Positions 59,655 to 64,000 of a DNA stretch of 64,000 nucleotides are shown here, piece after piece; within the stretch, counting starts at the first letter, position 1; every line of letters starts with the position of its first letter. Below the pieces are notes generated by a model. The model did no database searches. It was not told the DNA's origin and worked only from the letters and a program-made list of their open reading frames with translations. The position numbers and the translations under genes are program-made. Location: positions 78,191 through 142,190 of the forward strand of contig DASXYP010000049.1 of assembly GCA_036502405.1 (NCBI GenBank), read 5' to 3'. The DNA comes from Chersky-806 sp036502405 (GTDB lineage Bacteria > Actinomycetota > Acidimicrobiia > IMCC26256 > JAENVU01).

Positions 59655-59667
59655 AGTAGATACTATG
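59652..59667. promoter_or_regulatory. TetR-type operator S6 (mutase operon / NIPSNAP-like operon)
   Basis: CATAGT-AGAT-ACTATG, perfect half-sites. The left CAT is the mutase ATG on the minus strand and the right ATG is the first codon of the divergent gene, so the assigned starts are only 10 bp apart and one or both may really be further downstream. Confidence 0.75.
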
Positions 59668-60483
59668 AGTCTAGCCCCGCGTTCGTCGACCCTCGACTGG
59701 TGCTCCATGGCTGCAGAACCCAATCCGAAGATCTACATCCACGAGCTGATCGACATCCGCGGCGCGATGCGAGCCGAGTACATGCATCACATGACGGCGA
59801 ACTGGGTCCCGATCGCGCGTCGAGAACGCAACCAGCAGTGCTTCGGCGTTTGGGGAACCGTCGGCTCGACCGGACGGTGGCCACAGGTTGTGAACATCTG
59901 GGAGCTCGAAGGCTGGGACGGCCTGGCCGACAACTTCGAACACGAGCTGTCGCACTCGTCGCTGCAGGACCCCTCGCTCGCGGCGTGGTGGGCCAAGGCG
60001 GCGGAGTTCCGCCGCGGCGGGGTCGACCGCATCCTCGTTCCGGCTCCGTGGACCCGCCCGATCGATGCCCTCGTGGCTGACGGTGTTCAAGGAATCGCGT
60101 ACGCGCACGAGATCGTGAGCCTTCGGCCCGGTGCCGCGACCGACTATCTCGCCGCGTTGCGCGAGATCGGGACGTCCGCGAACGGCAACCACGGCCTCGA
60201 GCTCGTTGCCGCGTTCAACGTCATCGGCTGCAACGACTCGGAGGGCATCGCCATCTGGGCGTTCCCGACGTGGCGCACCTGGACGGCTTTCGAAGCCGCG
60301 CAGGGCGGCGCGTCGCTCCGGCCTTGGCGCGCCGCGCTCGACGAGCTCGGCGCAGACTGGCATCGCGTGCTGATGGTCGACGCCCCGCTCGCGCCGTTGC
60401 GCATTCGACGCCAGCCGGCCGAATCCGATCGACGGCCGCCGAGGTCATGGCTACCGCCACCGGAGGACCGGTGGAGCACATGA
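59665..60483 (+). CDS. NIPSNAP-like protein with two dimeric alpha-beta-barrel modules
   Basis: 272 residues. Two ferredoxin-like halves: KIYIHELIDIRGAMRAEYMHHMT... VVNIWELEGWDGLADNF, and IAYAHEIVSLRPGAATDYLAALREIG... GIAIWAFPTWRTWTAFEAAQ. NIPSNAP-type proteins are small-ligand-binding or mono-oxygenase-like. ATG 59665 lies in operator S6; ATG 59707 (MAAEPNPKIY) is an alternative. Divergent from the B12 mutase genes and in the same regulon, so it belongs to the pathway. Confidence 0.75.
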   Translation: MSLAPRSSTLDWCSMAAEPNPKIYIHELIDIRGAMRAEYMHHMTANWVPIARRERNQQCFGVWGTVGSTGRWPQVVNIWELEGWDGLADNFEHELSHSSLQDPSLAAWWAKAAEFRRGGVDRILVPAPWTRPIDALVADGVQGIAYAHEIVSLRPGAATDYLAALREIGTSANGNHGLELVAAFNVIGCNDSEGIAIWAFPTWRTWTAFEAAQGGASLRPWRAALDELGADWHRVLMVDAPLAPLRIRRQPAESDRRPPRSWLPPPEDRWST

Positions 60484-60510
60484 CATCGACCGCGAGGTGA
60501 CGAGGCCTTC

Positions 60511-60857
60511 ATGACCACGACCACGGACCTTGAGGACTTCACGGCGCTCGACCCGTTCTTTCGCATCCTCGAGCAGGGCGTGCCTCGCGTGCTGTACATC
60601 CCGCCGCAGACGGGCTCCGACGACGCCCCTCGGCCAACGACTCGATGTACGGGTTGTCCGGCGCCGTGGTGAGCACCGACCTCGAGCGGGCACGTGCAGT
60701 GATGTGGCGGACCGGAACGATCGGCATCTGCGGCGGGCAGTGGTACGCGCCCGACGTGCCGTTTGGCGGCGACAAGCGAGGCGGCGTCGGCCGAGAGTCC
60801 GGTATCGCTGGGTTGGAGAAGGACCTGGGGATCAAGAGCGTCGCAGAGCCTGGTTGA
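60511..60857 (+). pseudogene. Broken gene: short N-terminal ORF joined to an aldehyde-dehydrogenase C-terminal remnant
   Basis: ATG 60511 opens a 53-codon ORF (MTTTTDLEDFTALDPFFRIL...) that ends at TGA 60670-60672. In another frame, from about 60630 to TGA 60857, the sequence reads ANDSMYGLSGAVVSTDLERA... RTGTIGICGGQWYAPDVPFGG... GVGRESGIAGLE, the end of an aldehyde dehydrogenase. The catalytic Cys/Glu domains are missing, so an internal deletion or rearrangement removed most of the gene. The VOC gene follows 2 bp later. Confidence 0.75.
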
Positions 60858-60859
60858 GC

Positions 60860-61687
60860 ATGCACATGCGCCGGATCAACCGCGTGGAGCTCCTGTTACC
60901 GGGTCCCGACATCCCGGCAGCGGTGGCAGCATTCAACGACGTTCTCGGCGGTCACCTGCCGGTCCCGGAGGAGGTGCCCCAGCAGGGCGTCCTCAGCACG
61001 ACGGACTACGCGCTGGGCATCGAGCTCTACGGGCCAACCGGGCCTGCCAGCACACGTTGGAGCGCGTTCGATACCAAGCCACGTCGCGGCGCGGTGGGAC
61101 CGATCGTGTTCGAGGTCGACGACCTCGACGCGGCACGCGCCGAGCTCGAGCACAAGGGATACAGAGTGCAGTTCGAATTCGGCGCACCCGGCGTCCGCCA
61201 AGCCCACCTCGATCCCGAGCTTCTCTTCGGGTACGGCATCACCCTCACCGAACGCGCGAGCGAAGGGCTCGGCGTTCAACCGACGAATGTCCGGCGGTTC
61301 CAGCGCATCGAGCTGCTCGTCGCCGGCGAGGACGTAGAGCCGGCGATTGCTGTGTTTCGGGACGTGCTCGGGGCTGACCTGGCGCCACCCACCCACATCG
61401 ACGAGCACGGGATCCTGACGACCTGGGACCTGCGGCTCGGGATCGAGATCTTCGGGCCCTCCCGTCCCGACAGCCGGATCGCGCCTCGCCTGGCTCGGAA
61501 GGGTCGCGGTGCGATCGGGCCGATCGTGTTCGAAGTCCACGACCTCGACGCCACCAAGGCCGCGGTGCTTGCGAAGGGCTATCGCGTCCACTTCGAGTTC
61601 GGTGGCGCGGGCGAGCGACAGGTGCACCTCGACGATTCGCAGCTGTTCGGGTATGGCATCACGTTCACCGAGCGGCGTGCTGTCTGA
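60860..61687 (+). CDS. Two-module VOC (glyoxalase/epimerase-fold) protein
   Basis: 275 residues. Two modules of about 130 residues, beginning INRVELLLPGPDIPAAVAAFNDVLG and FQRIELLVAGEDVEPAIAVFRDVLG, each ending FGYGITLTER / FGYGITFTER. Usual metal ligands are absent: the first His is Arg-Val in both modules and the HHIAFEVDD histidine is Pro-Ile-Val (GPIVFEVDD, GPIVFEVHD). So a non-metal VOC rather than a methylmalonyl-CoA epimerase. ATG 60860; same strand as the NIPSNAP-like gene and probably its operon. Ligand-binding or CoA-related isomerase role is possible. Confidence 0.8.
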   Translation: MHMRRINRVELLLPGPDIPAAVAAFNDVLGGHLPVPEEVPQQGVLSTTDYALGIELYGPTGPASTRWSAFDTKPRRGAVGPIVFEVDDLDAARAELEHKGYRVQFEFGAPGVRQAHLDPELLFGYGITLTERASEGLGVQPTNVRRFQRIELLVAGEDVEPAIAVFRDVLGADLAPPTHIDEHGILTTWDLRLGIEIFGPSRPDSRIAPRLARKGRGAIGPIVFEVHDLDATKAAVLAKGYRVHFEFGGAGERQVHLDDSQLFGYGITFTERRAV

Positions 61688-61799
61688 CATGTCGGCCCGC
61701 TCATCACCATGGGGCAGTCCTCGCCTTCATCGCCCGACCCGACCCGACGCGATTCGCGAGGGGAGCCACCCCCATGACGGAAGGGCCTCCCAGAGAACA

Positions 61800-61834
61800 C
61801 CGTGCGATTCCAACTCCCCTGCGAATCACGGTTT
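61800..61834 (+). terminator. Stem-loop with short T-run after the VOC gene
   Basis: CCGTGcgATTC (61800-61810) pairs with GAATCACGG (61823-61831) with a 2-nt bulge and a 12-nt loop, followed by TTT. It sits 112 nt after the VOC stop and just before the convergent lipoprotein end. Confidence 0.4.
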
Positions 61835-61855
61835 CAGTCGTGCAGCGCCGGCGAT

Positions 61856-62578
61856 CTAGGGATCGACCCACTTGTAGGTGGAGAGATTCGTGAACACCGC
61901 GGTGGTGTTCGGCTGGATGTGGCCGATGTACCAGCCGGCCTTGCCGGGCGCGGACCAACCCGCGGGCAACGTCACGCTGCCACCGTGGGTCGGGTCGCCC
62001 CACGCCGGTTCGAGCGGCTCCGCGACGGGCCAGACCTTGAACTCGAGCTTGCTGCCGATCACTCGTGCACAGAAGCTCCACGGCAGCGGAGTCACGACCC
62101 CGTTGTGGACGAGCGTGCTCTGCAGGTTCGTCGCGCCGATCAGCGTGAACGCGGGCGACAGAGCGGTGTCCCACAGATGGAAGTTGAAGATCCACGTGGC
62201 ACCGTAGAAGACGTTCTTCGTTACGGAGATCGCGCGAATCCGCGATCCGCTCTGCGTGATGCGCAAAGCGGCGCCCTGCTGCACGAGGGGGCCTGACTCC
62301 GCACCCCAGATCGCGCACGACTCGCTGTCGGGGACCAGCGGGTTGTCCGCCGGCCAGAAGAGTTGGCGCAGATTGCCCCCGGCCGAGTCGATGGACGCCA
62401 CTGCCATGTTCGCCGGAACGGAGACGAAGCGGTAGTTGTTCGGACCGTCCGGGGTGAGCACGGCCTGATTCGACGACGACGTGTTCGTCGGCCCGTAGGT
62501 CTGGACGCGCACCTTCTCGCACGCCGCGGCGACGAGCACGAGGCTGACGATGATCGCCGCGGCCTTGTACCGACGCAT
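61856..62578 (-). CDS. Secreted lipoprotein of unknown function
   Basis: 240 residues. Signal MRRYKAAAIIVSLVLVAAAC with likely lipidated Cys20; the Ala at -3 is less usual than Leu. The mature part is beta-rich with SCAIWGAESGPLVQQGAALRIT, and paired Cys at SCAIW and SFCARVI. The sequence has the style of a secreted carbohydrate-binding or laminin-G-like domain, but no family can be named. The 335 bp upstream (62579-62913) show no gene. Confidence 0.75.
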   Translation of the reverse strand: MRRYKAAAIIVSLVLVAAACEKVRVQTYGPTNTSSSNQAVLTPDGPNNYRFVSVPANMAVASIDSAGGNLRQLFWPADNPLVPDSESCAIWGAESGPLVQQGAALRITQSGSRIRAISVTKNVFYGATWIFNFHLWDTALSPAFTLIGATNLQSTLVHNGVVTPLPWSFCARVIGSKLEFKVWPVAEPLEPAWGDPTHGGSVTLPAGWSAPGKAGWYIGHIQPNTTAVFTNLSTYKWVDP

Positions 62579-62913
62579 CCGATCCCCCCGGAACCCCGAG
62601 AGCTGCGCTCCGGACCTACCGCACGGTGCCGAGCTTGAAACCTCAGGCGTTCCGGGACTACTGGTCTGGGCCTGAGCAAAGCGGCGAACCCGAACGACTC
62701 GGACTCCGCCCGGCCTTGAACAGCGGCCGGGTCGGCGTGTGGGGCCGCAAGGCCGGCCCGCCCGTCCAGGACGACTTCGTCGACCGGAGTCCGGCGTCGA
62801 GTAGCGCAAATTGCCACAAGCAGAGTGAAGGGCAGACGCGCGCTTGGCATCCGTTTACCGGGGGTGTATCGCTACAGGGACGGCAACGCGTGGTCGGACC
62901 GACTGGAGGGACG
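62579..62913. other. Intergenic region without a recognisable gene
   Basis: Between divergent genes. It should hold promoters for the lipoprotein and for the 44-residue protein. GTTT and CGGTAG spaced 16 bp lie on the minus strand near 62615-62640, a poor sigmaB-like match only. Nothing else was seen. Confidence 0.5.
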
Positions 62914-63048
62914 ATGGGCGCGATAGGCACACCGAAGCGAGAGATCCACATCCCGGTGACGGAGCCCGCCGAACGGGAGCCGGTGGAGCGACCCACGGGT
63001 CCAGCTCCCCAGCCGGAACGGGTCGAGCCGGTCGGACCTCGATCCTGA
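62914..63048 (+). CDS. 44-residue acidic Pro/Glu-rich protein
   Basis: MGAIGTPKREIHIPVTEPAE, then a run of Pro, Glu, Arg and Val to the end. ATG 62914 with GGAGGG 5 nt upstream. No hydrophobic segment, probably disordered. Small proteins with this REIHIPVTEP-like opening are a common unnamed type in actinobacteria, from memory. It is followed 12 bp later by the zinc-ribbon membrane protein, so likely the same operon. Confidence 0.65.
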   Translation: MGAIGTPKREIHIPVTEPAEREPVERPTGPAPQPERVEPVGPRS

Positions 63049-63060
63049 GGGCACAGCGCC

Positions 63061-63882
63061 GTGGCCCTGCCCTGGGACGTCTGTGCCACCCCGATCGTGG
63101 CTCGCAAGCAGGCCCGGCTCGCGATGGAGCGCGGTGAGGTGGTGTTCCGGCCTGCGCTGTTCCGCCAGCTCGGCGCGCCGTATCGCGCCGTGGCCCGGGC
63201 AACGTGCCCACTCGAGGACCACGAGGCTCCGCACGTGAATTGCAGCTGCGGCTTCTACGCAGTCGCGGACGACGACGCGCTCTGGCGCTTGGGCGCGCAC
63301 CAGCCGAATCTCGCGATCCTCGACGTCGAACTGGCAGGGCGGGTGATCGAACACGAGCACGGCTACCGGGCGAGCAACCAGCGTGCGATCGCGGTGTGGC
63401 TCCGCCCCACCTGCGTGCGATGCGGAAACCGTGCCGAGCTCCTCCATCACCGCAGATTCGGGAGCCTGGTACCCGAATGCCCCCGCTGCGCTCGACGGCC
63501 GGTCACACTGGGCGCCGCCTCCGCGTCGCTCGGAGTACCGGTCGGCTTCACCACCGAAGACGTGCCACGCGCGTCATGGGCGCGACGAGTCAGCATCGTT
63601 CTGGCCCACCTGCTCCCGCCGCTCGTAGCGGTGTTCGCGGCGTACGCGCTCGCCTCCGTGTTGAACGCAGGTGCTCCGTTGGCCGTCGGTCAGCTGCTGG
63701 TCGTCGGGTGGTTCGTGACCGGCTCGTCGGCGCTGCGGCCCTTTGTCCGCCGGCTTGGCGTCGGGCCTGATGAAGCGGTGCGGCTCCAGCAGCACTGGGG
63801 CCCTCTCGTCTTGGCCGTGGTGATCGGTTGCGAGCTCGTACTCTGCGTGATCGCGTTCGCGCTCGGACTCACTCCACACTGA
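63061..63882 (+). CDS. Membrane protein with two zinc-ribbon-like Cys clusters
   Basis: 273 residues. The soluble half has CPLEDHEAPHVNCSCGFYAV (Cys-His-Cys-Cys) and later CVRCGNRAELLHHRRFGSLVPECPRC (CxxC...CxxC), so one or two metal ribbons. The C-terminal third has three membrane helices (VSIVLAHLLPPLVAVFAAYALASVL, LAVGQLLVVGWFVTGSSAL, LVLAVVIGCELVLCVIAFALGL). GTG 63061. No named family recognised; function unknown. Confidence 0.7.
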   Translation: MALPWDVCATPIVARKQARLAMERGEVVFRPALFRQLGAPYRAVARATCPLEDHEAPHVNCSCGFYAVADDDALWRLGAHQPNLAILDVELAGRVIEHEHGYRASNQRAIAVWLRPTCVRCGNRAELLHHRRFGSLVPECPRCARRPVTLGAASASLGVPVGFTTEDVPRASWARRVSIVLAHLLPPLVAVFAAYALASVLNAGAPLAVGQLLVVGWFVTGSSALRPFVRRLGVGPDEAVRLQQHWGPLVLAVVIGCELVLCVIAFALGLTPH

Positions 63883-63916
63883 CCGGCGCAAGCGGCGCTC
63901 GTCCCCGTGGTGCCCA

Positions 63917-64000
63917 TCACGCCACCTCAGGAAGCTCGTCGAGCCAGCCAGCGAGCGAGTCGCTACGGGCGATGACGTGCCGTTGGCGAGACGGCACTGT
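63917..64000 (-). CDS. 3' end of a gene leaving the window
   Basis: Minus-strand open frame of 27 codons ending TGA (63917-63919), reading VIARSDSLAGWLDELPEVA before the stop. Codon use fits a coding region, but the piece is too short to identify. Confidence 0.35.
   Translation of the reverse strand, partial: TVPSRQRHVIARSDSLAGWLDELPEVA

Noticed and set aside
1..64000. CRISPR arrays, insertion sequences, rRNA genes, attachment sites
   Set aside because: No regularly spaced repeats, transposase or integrase motifs, or rRNA-like sequence were seen on either strand.

Overview
The window is high-GC actinobacterial DNA. The signs are an actinobacterial-type selenocysteine formate dehydrogenase, a geranylgeranyl-reductase/menaquinone-methyltransferase-like cassette, an Ltp-type thiolase paired with a DUF35 protein, a holin-X/DUF3618 pair and frequent GTG starts with 4-bp GTGA/ATGA overlaps. 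It is most like an uncultured soil actinobacterium, perhaps Acidimicrobiia or Thermoleophilia. No rRNA, phage, IS element or CRISPR array was seen, so the rank cannot be fixed from this sequence.

1-7.9 kb: a complete selenocysteine cassette. It holds the 5' end of selB (divergent, cut by the window edge), selD, a tRNA-Sec gene, selA and then the formate dehydrogenase operon. The catalytic subunit has an in-frame TGA (Sec187) followed by a textbook bacterial SECIS hairpin; the iron-sulfur and NrfD-like membrane subunits follow. 8-16 kb: mixed housekeeping and stress genes (STAS protein, a 24-residue membrane peptide, YbdK-type ligase, flavodoxin-like protein, ATL, HAD phosphatase) and a four-gene isoprenoid/quinone-like cassette. 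15.8-25 kb: a stress island with KatE and hemerythrin, a second hemerythrin, an SDR, a YqjD/holin-X/DUF3618 membrane operon and a formaldehyde-dehydrogenase-like ADH. Five transcription units here, plus the membrane peptide at 8.5 kb, carry a GTTT-N15/16-GGGTAC motif (GGGCAT at 8.5 kb) resembling sigmaB/sigmaF promoters.

25-37 kb: two oxidoreductases, a membrane-embedded spermidine-synthase-like protein, a thioesterase, an ECF sigma factor with a fused SnoaL-like domain facing a stand-alone SnoaL protein across a perfect palindrome, and a secreted subtilase with a five-fold tryptophan-rich decapeptide repeat directly followed by a membrane GGDEF-EAL protein.

37-62 kb: the most interesting part, a catabolic island. 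It contains a Liv-type ABC importer (permease-permease-ATPase triple fusion, separate LivG, lipoprotein binding protein), two alpha/beta hydrolases, a TetR regulator, a P450, an Ltp-like thiolase plus DUF35 partner, a tandem-domain CaiB CoA-transferase, two amidohydrolases, two 47-residue zinc ribbons, an acyl-CoA ligase, a second CoA-transferase, an enoyl-CoA hydratase, a two-subunit B12 acyl-CoA mutase with non-standard specificity residues, a NIPSNAP-like protein and a two-module VOC protein. Six 16-bp sites of the form CATAGT-N4-ACTATG sit at six promoters of this island and nowhere else noticed in the window, so I infer a single TetR regulon. The likely flow is import, ester hydrolysis, hydroxylation, CoA activation, B12-dependent carbon-skeleton rearrangement and Ltp/DUF35 carbon-carbon cleavage of a branched or alicyclic acid. 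The substrate is not identifiable from the sequence.

62-64 kb: a lipoprotein, a small acidic protein, a zinc-ribbon membrane protein and the 3' end of a gene leaving the window.
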